DNA of 61,832 nucleotides from JAKFEE01 sp036675815 (GCA_036675815.1 JAKFEE010000060.1:1-61832); one strand, 5' to 3'. Counted from the stretch's first letter, positions 27,902 through 38,240 are shown. A program made the numbers and translations. Notes: a model not told the origin generated them from the letters alone.

Positions 27902-29221
27902 ATGAAGGTCCTGATCGTTTCCTGGCATTTCCCACCGGCGAACACCATCGGTGGTGTTCGAATGGGCAAGTTGGCCCGCTTCCTCGATCAACGTGGCCAC
28001 GACGTGCGGGTGCTGAGCGCCGCCAATCCGCATGTCGGGCAGACCTTGCCGCTCGAGATCGCGCCCGAGGCCGTGCGGCACACACCAACGTACGACGTCA
28101 ACGTCGTGCCGACCGCGGCGGCTCGCCTGTGGCGGCGCCTGTCACCGCCCACAGGCGGGCGTGAGGCTGCGCCCCTGCCCCCGCCCAGTGACGGCCCCCT
28201 GCAGAAGCTGCGCGATAGCTATATGGACCTGACCAACTTCCCCGATCGCCACATTGGATGGCTGCCGGCGGCCATGGCCGGGCTGGCGCCGCTGTGCCGG
28301 GATTGGCGACCGGACCTCATCTATGCCAGCGGCCCCCCCTTTACCGGGCTGGTCGTCGGCAGGCTGGCCAGCCGCCACTTGGCCGTGCCGTGGGTCGCCG
28401 AACTGCGTGATCGGTGGACGGATGATCCCTATTACGCACCGCCGGCATGGCGGTGCTGGCTGATGGACCGGCTGGAACGCTGGACTCTGGCGACGGCATG
28501 TGGCCTCGTCACCGTCTCCGAGCCATGGGCGGCGTTTTATCACGCCAAGTATGCCAAGCCGGTCGCCGCGATCTACAACGGGTTCGACCCCAAGGACTTT
28601 CCACTGGGCGACGAGGATGACGGCGACGCCGATCCCGACCCCGAGGTGGTGACGATCCTGCATGCCGGGGCGATCTACCCCGGGCGCCGCGATCCGACCC
28701 CGCTGTTCGAGGCAATGCACCTTCTGGGCGAACGCCGCCGTTTCGTGCGTGTCAATTTCTACGGCGACTTGGCGGAGACGGTGATGGCGGCGGCGGAGCG
28801 TTTGGGGGTCGGCGACCGCGTGGAGATCCGCCAGCCCGTTCCCTACCGCGACTCCTTGCGATTGCAGCGTGCCGCCGACGTGCTGCTGCTGCTGCAGTGG
28901 AACGACCCGCGCGAGCAGGGCAATGTTCCCGGTAAGCTGTTCGAGTATTTCGGCGTGTTGCGGCCGATGCTTGCCCTCGGCCTGGCCGACGGCGTTCCCG
29001 CCACCCTCATCCGCCAGCGGCAGGCCGGCCTGTGCAGCAACGATCCAGCCGTGATCGCCGCGCAGCTCGATACGTGGATTCGGCAGAAACACGCAATGGG
29101 AAGGCTGCCGGCCTTGCCGCCAGCCGCGCGCCAGGGCCTGTCGCGCGACCTGCAGTTCGAGCGGCTCGAGCGGTTTTGCCTGGCGTTGTCGGCGCCGGCG
29201 CCGGCGGCGGCGGCGGCGTGA
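27902..29221 (+). CDS. Glycosyltransferase, GT4-like
   Basis: The 439-residue GT-B protein starts MKVLIVSWHFPPANTIGGVR, with the glycine-rich acceptor-side loop near residue 18. The C-terminal donor half contains ILHAGAIYPGRRDPTPL, RIEIRQPVPYRDSL-like strand-turn elements and EQGNVPGKLFEYFG, where the Glu-x7-Glu region of GT4 enzymes is expected. A GAGGGC ribosome site precedes the ATG; the longer open frame upstream lacks family sequence. It is divergent from the XrtA operon and could act on the same glycan. It ends in an Ala-rich tail. The substrate is unknown. Confidence 0.82.
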   Translation: MKVLIVSWHFPPANTIGGVRMGKLARFLDQRGHDVRVLSAANPHVGQTLPLEIAPEAVRHTPTYDVNVVPTAAARLWRRLSPPTGGREAAPLPPPSDGPLQKLRDSYMDLTNFPDRHIGWLPAAMAGLAPLCRDWRPDLIYASGPPFTGLVVGRLASRHLAVPWVAELRDRWTDDPYYAPPAWRCWLMDRLERWTLATACGLVTVSEPWAAFYHAKYAKPVAAIYNGFDPKDFPLGDEDDGDADPDPEVVTILHAGAIYPGRRDPTPLFEAMHLLGERRRFVRVNFYGDLAETVMAAAERLGVGDRVEIRQPVPYRDSLRLQRAADVLLLLQWNDPREQGNVPGKLFEYFGVLRPMLALGLADGVPATLIRQRQAGLCSNDPAVIAAQLDTWIRQKHAMGRLPALPPAARQGLSRDLQFERLERFCLALSAPAPAAAAA

Positions 29222-29227
29222 ATCGCC

Positions 29228-29443
29228 TTACGTGCCGTCCTCCAGGGTGAAGCCGACACGCAGTACCACCTGATAGTGCTGCACTTTACCCGCGTCGACG
29301 TGGCCCCGCATCTCGCGCACCTCGAACCAGCGCAGATGCCGAACAGACTGGGACGCCTTGGTGATGGCACACTGGATGGCATCTTCGATGCTTGTCGCGG
29401 AACTGCCGGCCAGTTCCACGATCTTGTAGACGTGCTCGCTCAT
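29228..29443 (-). CDS. Dodecin family flavin-binding protein
   Basis: The 71-residue protein SEHVYKIVELAGSSATSIEDAI...VRHLRWFEVREMRGHV has the beta-alpha-beta-beta layout of dodecins, including the conserved Trp in LRWFEV that stacks on the flavin. Dodecins form hollow dodecamers that store or buffer FMN or riboflavin. A GGAGGG site 8 bases before the ATG defines the start. It converges with the glycosyltransferase gene, with six bases between stops, and is unrelated to it by function. Confidence 0.92.
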   Translation of the reverse strand: MSEHVYKIVELAGSSATSIEDAIQCAITKASQSVRHLRWFEVREMRGHVDAGKVQHYQVVLRVGFTLEDGT

Positions 29444-29547
29444 GCTAGACCCTCCGCGGCTGGACACAGGCGGGCATATGGCGACGCCTCAGGCGGCTTT
29501 CAGGCGGGCCGCCCGTTCGGGATACTGATCGCACGAAGGAGGGAAAG

Positions 29548-29827
29548 ATGCTGCGCATCACGGTTATCGCCGCCCTCGGCTGGACGGCGGCGGCCCAGGC
29601 CGCCGAGGGCACCGTGGAACTCGGCGCCGCCATCGCCGGTCGCTGGTGCAGCCATTGTCACGTGGCCGACGGCAGCGGCTCCGATACCGCACCGCCCCTA
29701 TCCATTCTGGCACGGGGACGCGACGACGCCTGGCTCCGGACGTTTCTCAGCAAGCCGCACGGCGCCATGCCCGATTTCAGCCTGACGACGCAGGAGATCG
29801 AGGACCTGATCGCCTATCTGCGCAGCC

Positions 29828-29835
<8 letters not shown>
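29548..29835 (+). CDS. Small class I cytochrome c
   Basis: The 95-residue protein has a signal peptide (MLRITVIAALGWTAAAQA) and one haem c site CSHCH at residues 34-38. The distal Met is probably in HGAMPDF, and a final helix EIEDLIAYLRSL closes the fold. This is a minimal periplasmic monohaem cytochrome, probably an electron carrier. The ATG follows a strong AAGGAGGG site. Its last bases overlap the end of the convergent recQ gene by 8 bp. The partner oxidoreductase is not evident nearby. Confidence 0.9.
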
Positions 29836-31621
<1,786 letters not shown>

Positions 31622-31690
31622 CGCAGTGTTTAGCCACGGCGCATGGCCAAAGGCAAGGCGTCGCGACGAGGTCCGCGTCCGGTCCCGGAT

Positions 31691-32044
31691 TTATTCGCTG
31701 GGCGTGGCGCCGAGTTGCGGCTCGCGCGGCGGCTGGCCGACCTGCTCCTGGCGCTCCGATTCGGGAGCCGTCGCCAAAGCCTCGCTGCTGAGGCCCAGCG
31801 ACAGCTTGGTCAGCTCGTCGAGTTCGCCGGTGACATGCAGAGCGCGCTCCTCCTGGAAGCGGCTTAGCGCGCGGCGTGTATCGTCGTCGAACGTCCCGTC
31901 GGCCTGCGCCAGATAGCCTTCGTCCCGCAAGGTCTCCTCCGCCTCGCGAACCACCTCGGCGTTGGGGCCGGTCGGCCGTTCGGCGGCCAGCAAGGGGCCG
32001 GCGGCCAGCAGGCCGACGAGCGCCACGAATGGCACGGCTGTCAT
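31691..32044 (-). CDS. Secreted peptidoglycan-binding-domain protein
   Basis: The 117-residue protein has a cleavable signal peptide (MTAVPFVALVGLLAAGPLLAA). A PG_binding_1-like helical domain follows at residues about 30-85: VVREAEETLRDEGYLAQADGTFDDDTRRALSRFQ, with the DGxxDxxTRxALxxFQ pattern. A charged Pro/Glu-rich tail ends the protein. It probably binds murein in the periplasm and has no catalytic domain. TAGGAGA lies just before the ATG. It is divergent from dapF. Function beyond wall binding is unknown. Confidence 0.8.
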   Translation of the reverse strand: MTAVPFVALVGLLAAGPLLAAERPTGPNAEVVREAEETLRDEGYLAQADGTFDDDTRRALSRFQEERALHVTGELDELTKLSLGLSSEALATAPESERQEQVGQPPREPQLGATPSE

Positions 32045-32159
32045 GGCGGTCTCCTATCGCTACACTATTGGAGAATGCCTGCGGTGGCCCGCGGTTCCGA
32101 TGTGCCGACCACGGGCTGAAGGCCCCGCCTCTCACTGGACTTGACCAGCGCTTCCCCCA

Positions 32160-32172
32160 TATAACGCGCATA
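32160..32172 (+). promoter_or_regulatory. Possible -10 element giving a leaderless dapF mRNA
   Basis: TATAAC (32160-32165) ends six bases before the dapF ATG, and no ribosome-binding site precedes that ATG. Transcription from this -10 would start at or beside the A of the start codon. The -35 is weak: TTGACC stands at only 13-bp spacing. Confidence 0.35.
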
Positions 32173-33008
32173 TGGACGCCCCCATTCGTTCCGGTCGCCC
32201 CTTCGTCAAGATGCACGGGCTTGGCAACGACTTCGTTGTGCTCGATGCGCGCACGACGCCGCTCGCCCTATCGGAAGCGCAAACGCGCGCGATCGCCGAT
32301 CGCAAAACCGGCGTCGGCTGCGATCAACTGATCGTCATCGCGCCGCCCATCTCGGCCGAGGCCGGCGCCCTCATGCAGATCCGCAATGCGGACGGCAGCG
32401 AGGTTTCCGCCTGCGGCAACGCCACCCGCTGTGTGGCCGATCTACTGCTGCGCGAGAGTGGCTGCGACGAGATCGTCATCGAGACTCGCGCCGGGCTGCT
32501 GCGGGCAAAGGCCGCCGGCGCGCAATCGGTGGCGGTCGACATGGGGCCGGCGCGCCTGGAATGGAGCGACATTCCGCTGGCGCGGCCGATGGACACGCTG
32601 CATCTGCCTTTGCCCGGCGATCCGGTGGCGGTGAGCATGGGCAATCCCCACGCCGTGTTCTTCGTCGCCGACCTCGACGGTGTGGACGTGGCTGAGCGCG
32701 GGGCGCCGCTGGAGCGCGACCCGCTGTTCCCCGAACGCGCCAACATCGAATTCGCCCAGGTGCTCGCCCCCGGCCGCATCCGCATGCGGGTGTGGGAACG
32801 CGGCACCGGCATCACCCGCGCCTGCGGCACCGGCGCCTGCGCCACCCTGGTGGCGGCGGTGCGGCGCGGCCTGACCAAGCGGCGTGCCGACGTCGTCCTC
32901 GACGGCGGCACCCTCACCATCGAATGGCTGGAGAATGGGCACGTGCTGATGACCGGCCCCGTCGCCACCAGCTTCACCGGCACTCTGGACCCGGCCCTCC
33001 TGGCATGA
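32172..33008 (+). CDS. dapF: Diaminopimelate epimerase
   Basis: The 278-residue enzyme has KMHGLGNDFVVLD at the N-terminus and the two catalytic cysteines in SACGNATRC and TRACGTGACA. It converts LL- to meso-diaminopimelate for peptidoglycan and, through LysA, lysine. Met1 gives the normal N-terminal length, and no alternative start is needed. The gene begins a tightly overlapped run dapF-mtaB-ftsY, joined by ATGA overlaps, an arrangement common in alphaproteobacteria. Confidence 0.96.
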   Translation: MDAPIRSGRPFVKMHGLGNDFVVLDARTTPLALSEAQTRAIADRKTGVGCDQLIVIAPPISAEAGALMQIRNADGSEVSACGNATRCVADLLLRESGCDEIVIETRAGLLRAKAAGAQSVAVDMGPARLEWSDIPLARPMDTLHLPLPGDPVAVSMGNPHAVFFVADLDGVDVAERGAPLERDPLFPERANIEFAQVLAPGRIRMRVWERGTGITRACGTGACATLVAAVRRGLTKRRADVVLDGGTLTIEWLENGHVLMTGPVATSFTGTLDPALLA

Positions 33009-34255
33009 ACGAACGCGTCGACATCGTCACCTTCGGCTGCCGCCTCAACTCCTACGAGTCCGAGGTCATGCGCGGCCATGCCGAGGCCGCCGGCCTGCAG
33101 GACGCGGTGATCGTCAACACCTGCGCCGTCACCAGCGAGGCCGAGCGGCAGGCGCGCCAGACCATCCGCAAGCTGCGCCGCGAGCGCCCCGAGGCGCGCA
33201 TCATCGTCACCGGCTGCGCCGCCCAGGTGAACCCCGGCCAATTCGCCCAAATGCCCGAGGTCGACCAGGTGCTGGGCAATGCCGAGAAGATGCGCGCCGA
33301 GACCTTCCTGATGCCGCCCGACGAGCGCATCGTCGTCGACGACATCATGAAGCTGCGCGAAGTCGCCGAACACATGCTGGGCGGCTTCGACGGCCGGGCG
33401 CGGGCCTTCGTCGAGGTGCAGCAGGGCTGCGACCACCGCTGCACCTTCTGCATCATCCCCTATGGCCGCGGTCCCAATCGCAGCGTGCCCATCGGCCGCA
33501 TCGTCGAGCAGGTGCGGGCGCTGGTGGCGCAGGGCTTCGCCGAGGTGGTGCTGACCGGCGTCGACATCACCTCCTACGGCGGCGATCTGCCGGGCCAGCC
33601 CCGCCTCGGCCAGATGGTGCGGCGCCTGTTGGCACAGGTGCCGGAACTGCCGCGGCTGCGCCTGTCGTCGCTGGACCCGGTGGGCGTCGACGATGACCTG
33701 CTGCGGCTGATCGCCGACGAGCCGCGGCTGATGCCGCACCTGCACCTGTCGGTGCAGGCCGGCGACGACATGGTGCTGAAGCGCATGAAGCGCCGCCATC
33801 TGCGCCAGGACGTCATCGATCTGGCGCGGCGGCTGCGCGACTTGCGCAGCGATGTGGCGCTGGGCGCCGACGTCATCGCCGGCTTCCCGACCGAGGACGA
33901 GGATATGTTCCGCCGCTCGGTGGATCTCGTCGACGAGGCCGGCCTGACCCATCTACACGTCTTCCCCTATTCCATCCGCCCCGGCACGCCGGCGGCGCGT
34001 ATGCCGCAGGTGCCGGGCGACGTCATCCGCGACCGCGCCGCACGGCTGCGCGCCAAGGGAGCGGCGGCGATGGCCGGCTTCCTCGCCGCCCGACCCGGCA
34101 GCATCGCCTCGGTGCTGGTCGAGAAGGACGGCGCCGGCCATTGCGAGCGCTATCTGCCAGTGCGCCTGCGGGGTCCGGCGGCGCCGGGCGCCGTGGTGCG
34201 GGCGCTGGTCGATGGCGTCGATGGTGAGATACTGACGGCTGAGGTGCTGGCATGA
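33005..34255 (+). CDS. mtaB: tRNA N6-threonylcarbamoyladenosine(37) methylthiotransferase MtaB
   Basis: The 416-residue radical-SAM methylthiotransferase has the N-terminal UPF0004 domain with FGCRLNSYESE, the further cluster cysteines in VNTCAVT and VTGCAAQ, and the radical-SAM motif GCDHRCTFCIIPYGRG. A C-terminal TRAM-like domain is present. It turns t6A37 into ms2t6A in ANN-decoding tRNAs. The shorter spacing and ASNCAVT-like N-terminal motif fit MtaB better than MiaB or RimO. The ATG overlaps the dapF stop. tsaE, needed for the t6A precursor, lies about 4 kb downstream. Confidence 0.93.
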   Translation: MNERVDIVTFGCRLNSYESEVMRGHAEAAGLQDAVIVNTCAVTSEAERQARQTIRKLRRERPEARIIVTGCAAQVNPGQFAQMPEVDQVLGNAEKMRAETFLMPPDERIVVDDIMKLREVAEHMLGGFDGRARAFVEVQQGCDHRCTFCIIPYGRGPNRSVPIGRIVEQVRALVAQGFAEVVLTGVDITSYGGDLPGQPRLGQMVRRLLAQVPELPRLRLSSLDPVGVDDDLLRLIADEPRLMPHLHLSVQAGDDMVLKRMKRRHLRQDVIDLARRLRDLRSDVALGADVIAGFPTEDEDMFRRSVDLVDEAGLTHLHVFPYSIRPGTPAARMPQVPGDVIRDRAARLRAKGAAAMAGFLAARPGSIASVLVEKDGAGHCERYLPVRLRGPAAPGAVVRALVDGVDGEILTAEVLA

Positions 34256-35769
34256 GTGAGGTGAAGCAGAAGAAGGGCTGGTTGGCCCGCCTCGTCGGCC
34301 GCGGCGATGCACCGCCCGAGCCGGAAACGCGCCCCGAGCCCGGTGAGCCGGAACTGCCGCCCGGCCTGCCCCCCGAGGTGGTGCCCGAGCCCGACCGCCC
34401 CGACATCGCGCCGCCGGTCGAACCGACTCCGCCGGGTCCGACGGAGGTGCCGACGCCGCAGCCTCCGCCCGAGGTGCCGGTTTTGGACATGGCCGAAACC
34501 CCGACCGCGACGGCGGAGGAGCAGGCCGGGGAGCGCGGCTGGTTCGGCTTCCGCCGCCGTGGTGCAGCCCAGCAGCCGCCCAAGGAGGTGCCGCCGGGGC
34601 CGGAGGTGCAGCCCGAGCCGGAATTGCCGCCGGGGCTGCCCGAGGAGACGCCGGAGCCGGAGTTGCCGCCCGAGGCCGTGCCCGAGCCCGAGATCCCCGG
34701 CGAGGCGCCCGGCGAGCCCGAGATCCCCACCGAGATTCCACCGCCGGAAGCCCAAGAGGCGGGCGAGGAGCCGAGGGCGGAGGCCCTGTCCAGCGAAGCC
34801 CTGGAAATGGCCGAAGCACCAGTCGAGGAGCCGACGGCCGAGAAGCCGCGGGTGGAAGGCGGCTGGTTCGCCCGCCTGCGGTCCGGCCTGTTCAAGTCGT
34901 CGAGCCGCCTGACCCAGGGCATCACCGACCTGTTCACCAAGCGCCGCCTCGACGACGAGGCGCTGGAGGATCTCGAGGAACTGCTGATCACCGCCGACCT
35001 GGGCGTGGCGACGGCGGCGCGAGTGTCGAAGCGCCTGGCCAAGGCCCGCTTCGGCAGCGAAGTGGTGGCCGAGGAGGTGCGTGCGGCGCTCGCCGAAGAG
35101 ATCACCGAAATCCTCGAACCGGTGGCGCAGCCGCTGGAGATCGATCACAGCCTGAAGCCGCATGTCGTCCTGGTCGTCGGCGTCAACGGTTCGGGCAAGA
35201 CGACGACCATCGGCAAGCTGGCCAAGCAGTACAAGGATGCCGGGTTGTCGGTGACGCTCGCCGCCGGCGACACCTTCCGCGCCGCCGCCGTCGAACAGCT
35301 CAAGGTGTGGGGGCAGCGCACCGATTGCCCGGTGATCGCCCGCGACACCGGCGCCGACGCTGCCGGTCTGGCCTTCGATGCCTTGGCCGAGGCGCGCAAG
35401 CGCGGCGACGACGTGCTGCTCATCGACACCGCCGGCCGGCTGCAGAACAAGACGTACCTGATGGCCGAACTGCAGAAGGTGGTGAAGGTCATCAGGAAGC
35501 AGGACGAGACGGCGCCGCACACGGTGCTGCTGGTGCTCGACGCCACCGTGGGCCAGAACGCCCACAGCCAGGTCGAAGTGTTCCGCGAGATGACCAATGT
35601 CAGCGGGCTGGTGCTGACCAAGCTGGACGGCACGGCGCGCGGCGGCGTCCTCGTGGCCCTTGCCGAGAAGTTCGGCCTGCCCGTCCATGCCATCGGCATC
35701 GGTGAGCGCGCCGAGGACCTGCGGCCGTTCAAGGCCGCGGATTTCGCCCGCAGCCTGGTCGGGCTGTAA
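34252..35769 (+). CDS. ftsY: Signal recognition particle receptor FtsY
   Basis: The C-terminal 300 residues are a standard SRP GTPase NG domain: VVGVNGSGKTTTIGKLAKQ (G1), AAGDTFRAAAVEQL, DTAGRLQNK, TKLDGTARGG and the final DLRPFKAADFARSLVGL. Ahead of it lies an A domain of about 180 residues dominated by Pro and Glu, with imperfect repeats such as ELPPGLP and PEPELPP, after a basic start KQKKGWLARLVGR that could contact the membrane. A second GWFARLRSGLFKSS helix precedes the NG domain, as in lipid-binding FtsY helices. It receives SRP-ribosome complexes at the inner membrane. It is the last gene of the dapF run. Confidence 0.96.
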   Translation: MSEVKQKKGWLARLVGRGDAPPEPETRPEPGEPELPPGLPPEVVPEPDRPDIAPPVEPTPPGPTEVPTPQPPPEVPVLDMAETPTATAEEQAGERGWFGFRRRGAAQQPPKEVPPGPEVQPEPELPPGLPEETPEPELPPEAVPEPEIPGEAPGEPEIPTEIPPPEAQEAGEEPRAEALSSEALEMAEAPVEEPTAEKPRVEGGWFARLRSGLFKSSSRLTQGITDLFTKRRLDDEALEDLEELLITADLGVATAARVSKRLAKARFGSEVVAEEVRAALAEEITEILEPVAQPLEIDHSLKPHVVLVVGVNGSGKTTTIGKLAKQYKDAGLSVTLAAGDTFRAAAVEQLKVWGQRTDCPVIARDTGADAAGLAFDALAEARKRGDDVLLIDTAGRLQNKTYLMAELQKVVKVIRKQDETAPHTVLLVLDATVGQNAHSQVEVFREMTNVSGLVLTKLDGTARGGVLVALAEKFGLPVHAIGIGERAEDLRPFKAADFARSLVGL

Positions 35770-35774
35770 CGGCC

Positions 35775-36137
35775 TCAGCCGCGCGGCACCCCGCCCAGCG
35801 CCGCGGCTTCGATCAGCATCGCGCCTTGCAGCGAGTGGCGGATCAGCGCGATGCGGCGCGTCGCCATCTCGGGTGTGTCGGACAGGATGTTGCGCCGCGC
35901 CTCGTCGAGCAGCAGAACCATGCTGCGATGACCGCTGCGCAGCCGCCCCAGCGACGGATGGGCCATGGCGCGGAAGGTTTCTTCCTCTTCCTCGAAATGC
36001 AGCCGCGCCCGCCGGCCGAGATCGCCCAGCAGCCAGGCGCGTTCGTCGCAGCCGGTCGAGAGCGCGCGTTCGAGCAGGCGCCCGATGCGGGCATGTTCGA
36101 GGTCGATGGCGGCAATGGCCGGGGTAACACCGATCAT
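35775..36137 (-). CDS. Hemerythrin-like protein
   Basis: The 120-residue helical protein has the spaced His/Glu ligands of hemerythrin-like domains: IDLEHARIG, RLHFEEEEETF, AHPSLGRLRSGHRSM. A four-helix bundle with a di-iron site is expected, acting in O2 or NO sensing or iron handling. The normal H-HxxxE-HxxxH set is only approximately met, so metal binding is not certain. A strong AAGGAGATAG site supports the start chosen over a longer open frame. It lies 10 bases downstream of the DUF1127 gene and may be co-transcribed with it. Confidence 0.65.
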   Translation of the reverse strand: MIGVTPAIAAIDLEHARIGRLLERALSTGCDERAWLLGDLGRRARLHFEEEEETFRAMAHPSLGRLRSGHRSMVLLLDEARRNILSDTPEMATRRIALIRHSLQGAMLIEAAALGGVPRG

Positions 36138-36147
36138 TCTATCTCCT

Positions 36148-36411
36148 TCAGAAGGGTCGCCGGCGCATCCGGCGCCGTTCGGCAGCGGCCACGCTGCGGC
36201 CTTGGACCAGGCGGTCGATGTCGCACCGCTGCACCCCGAGATCGTGCAACTCGCGCGCATCGAGGCTCAGCAGCTCGCGCTGCAGCCGCCGACGCTCCTG
36301 CCATTCGCGCAGCGGCGCGGTGACGGCGCAGCCGAGTTCATGAAGGAAGGCGGCAATCCCGTCGAGGCTGACGCCAACCGGAAATACCTGAGCGTGTTGC
36401 TTGCATGACAT
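36148..36411 (-). CDS. DUF1127 small basic protein
   Basis: The 87-residue protein carries the DUF1127 core near residues 37-70: WQERRRLQRELLSLDARELHDLGVQRCDID, ending in an Arg-rich tail. DUF1127 proteins are abundant in alphaproteobacteria; some bind RNA and influence phosphate or stress responses. This one has about 30 extra N-terminal residues relative to the shortest members. It precedes the hemerythrin-like gene on the same strand. Its role is unknown. Confidence 0.82.
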   Translation of the reverse strand: MSCKQHAQVFPVGVSLDGIAAFLHELGCAVTAPLREWQERRRLQRELLSLDARELHDLGVQRCDIDRLVQGRSVAAAERRRMRRRPF

Positions 36412-36553
36412 GGTGGCCTCCTATCGGATGCGACACCTGCATACTAGCGCTGTTCAGGATTCCAGTCTTTGCGTAAGAGCAACTAAAATAGTCGGGTATT
36501 GTGCCGTACAGACTAAAGCGGGACGAGTTTAGGTGGAACCGCCTTCTCTTTCC

Positions 36554-36612
36554 CGTCACCCCCGGGCTTGACCCGGGGTCCATGGATTGCCGGGTCAAGC
36601 CCGGCAATGACG
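36554..36612. repeat. BIME-like pair, back to back
   Basis: Two palindromic units in opposite orientation touch each other. CGTCACCCCCGGGCTTGACC continues as CGGGGTCCAT, then ATGGATTGCCGGG-TCAAG-CCCGGCAATGACG has perfect 9-bp arms. They share the CGTCA...TCCAT frame with the units near 5.8 and 47 kb but have a GGGCTTGACCC centre. They lie upstream of the DUF1127 gene and past the end of the convergently placed reductase gene. The rest of 36412-36644 shows no gene. Confidence 0.8.
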
Positions 36613-36644
36613 CGAGAGAGGGAGCGAATCTGAATTCATCATGC

Positions 36645-37661
36645 CTAGGCCTTCGGCACGCCCGACGTGGTCGAGTATTCGAAGTGCAGCACCTCGCCGG
36701 GATGCACGACGTCGTGGGCCGCATGCGCCGCCGCCGCCGCCTCGGCGAAGCCCGACAGGATCAGCTTGAGCTTGCCCTTGTAGGTGGCGATGTCGCCGAC
36801 GGCGAAGACACCGGGGGCGCTGGTGGCGCAGGTCGCCTGGTCGACGGTGACGTGGTGATGGTCCATGCCGAGGCCCCATTCGGCGATCGGACCGAGATTG
36901 GTGGCGAGGCCGAAGAACGGCAGCAGCACGTCGGCGGGAAGCCGCTTCGTCTCACCGTCCAGCGTCGCCACGATCACCGCGTCCAGCCTGTCGCGCGCGC
37001 CTTCGAGGGCATGCAACTGATAGGGAATCACCAGATCGACCACGCCGTCCTTCGCCAGCTGCTGAAGGCGGGCGGCGCTTTCCAGGGCGGCACGGAACTT
37101 GGGGCGGCGATGCACCACCATCACCTTCTCGGCCACCTCCGATAGCGACGACGCCCAGTCGACGGCCGAGTCACCGCCGCCGGCGATGACGATGCGCTTG
37201 CCTCGGAAATCCTCGCGGCGCTGCACGTAGTAGAAGACGCTGCGGCCCTCGTAAGCTTCGATCCCTTCGAGCGGCGGGCGGTTGGGGCCGAAGGCGCCGA
37301 CGCCGGCGGCGACGATGATGGTCGGCGCCACCAGCCGCGTACCGTTGGACAGCCCCGCCTGCCAGCGCCCATCGTCGCGGCGATGCAGGGTCTCGACGCG
37401 CTGGCCGAGATGGTAGGTCGGCGCGAACGGCGCCGCCTGGGCCTCGAGGTTGTCGATCAGTTCGGCGGCCAGGATCCGCGGGTGGCCGGGGATGTCGTAG
37501 ATCGGCTTCTCAGGGTAGAGGGCGGTGCATTGGCCACCGACATGGTTGAGCGCGTCGACGACGTGGCAGCGCAGCCGCACCATGCCGCATTCAAACACGG
37601 CAAACAGGCCCACCGGGCCGGCGCCGACGATGACGACGTCGGTTTCCTGAATGGTGGTCAT
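36645..37661 (-). CDS. Ferredoxin/flavodoxin--NADP+ reductase, thioredoxin-reductase-like
   Basis: The 338-residue flavoprotein has FAD motif VVIVGAGPVGLFAVFECG at the N-terminus, GGQCTALYPEKPIYDIPG, and the NADPH motif IVIAGGGDSAVDWA in the middle, with GVFAVGDIATYKGKLK near the end. It lacks the CxxC redox pair of thioredoxin reductases, so it belongs to the TrxR-like ferredoxin-NADP+ reductases (YumC type). It would pass electrons between NADPH and ferredoxin or flavodoxin. The start MTTIQETDVVIVG is well placed; further open sequence upstream overlaps tsaE on the other strand. Confidence 0.92.
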   Translation of the reverse strand: MTTIQETDVVIVGAGPVGLFAVFECGMVRLRCHVVDALNHVGGQCTALYPEKPIYDIPGHPRILAAELIDNLEAQAAPFAPTYHLGQRVETLHRRDDGRWQAGLSNGTRLVAPTIIVAAGVGAFGPNRPPLEGIEAYEGRSVFYYVQRREDFRGKRIVIAGGGDSAVDWASSLSEVAEKVMVVHRRPKFRAALESAARLQQLAKDGVVDLVIPYQLHALEGARDRLDAVIVATLDGETKRLPADVLLPFFGLATNLGPIAEWGLGMDHHHVTVDQATCATSAPGVFAVGDIATYKGKLKLILSGFAEAAAAAHAAHDVVHPGEVLHFEYSTTSGVPKA

Positions 37662-37766
37662 CCGGGCCTCCTTTGCGAACCGGACGCATTGATGACCGAA
37701 GGCGCCGGACCGATCAACCCCGACAGGCCGATTGCCGCGACGCCTGCTCGCCGCTACAACGACGGC

Positions 37767-38240
37767 ATGCCTGCGCAACTCACCGTCGACGTCGCCGATG
37801 AAGCCGCCACCGGACGCGTCGCCGAGGCCCTGGCCCGCTTGGCCCAGCCCGGCGACATCCTGGCGCTGGCCGGCGACCTCGGCACCGGCAAGACCGCCTT
37901 CGCCCGCGCCTTCGTCCGCGCCCTCGCCGACGCCGACGAAGAGGTGCCCAGCCCCACCTTCACCCTGGTCCAGCTCTACGACACCGACGATTTCACCATC
38001 TGGCATTTCGATCTTTACCGCCTGGAAAGGCCCGAGGATGCATTGGAATTGGGCATCGAGGAGGCCTTTGCCGACGGGGTGTCGCTGATCGAATGGCCCG
38101 AGCGCCTCGGACGGCTGTTGCCGCCCAATCGTCTCGACATTACCCTTTCGGTGGGCGCTTCGCCCGGGGCACGCCGCATCACCATCGCCGGCGGCGCGGC
38201 CTGGACGACACGGATCGAGGAGTTGAGCAGGCATGTCTGA
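37767..38240 (+). CDS. tsaE: tRNA threonylcarbamoyladenosine synthesis ATPase TsaE
   Basis: The 157-residue P-loop protein has LAGDLGTGKTAFARAF (Walker A), VPSPTFTLVQLYDT (switch region with the conserved SPTF), and HFDLYRLE and LIEWPERL near the C-terminus. With TsaB and TsaD it drives t6A37 formation in tRNAs; the later product is methylthiolated by MtaB encoded nearby. I chose MPAQLTVDV; a start 25 codons upstream is open but lacks family sequence. Its end overlaps the amgK start by 8 bases. Confidence 0.94.
   Translation: MPAQLTVDVADEAATGRVAEALARLAQPGDILALAGDLGTGKTAFARAFVRALADADEEVPSPTFTLVQLYDTDDFTIWHFDLYRLERPEDALELGIEEAFADGVSLIEWPERLGRLLPPNRLDITLSVGASPGARRITIAGGAAWTTRIEELSRHV

Noticed and set aside
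32324..33952. 542-residue frame opposite dapF and mtaB
   Set aside because: Both sense genes carry all catalytic motifs and ATGA coupling; the antisense frame is His/Gln-rich without family features.
34150..35688. 512-residue frame opposite ftsY
   Set aside because: It mirrors the FtsY repeats and NG domain and has no features of its own.
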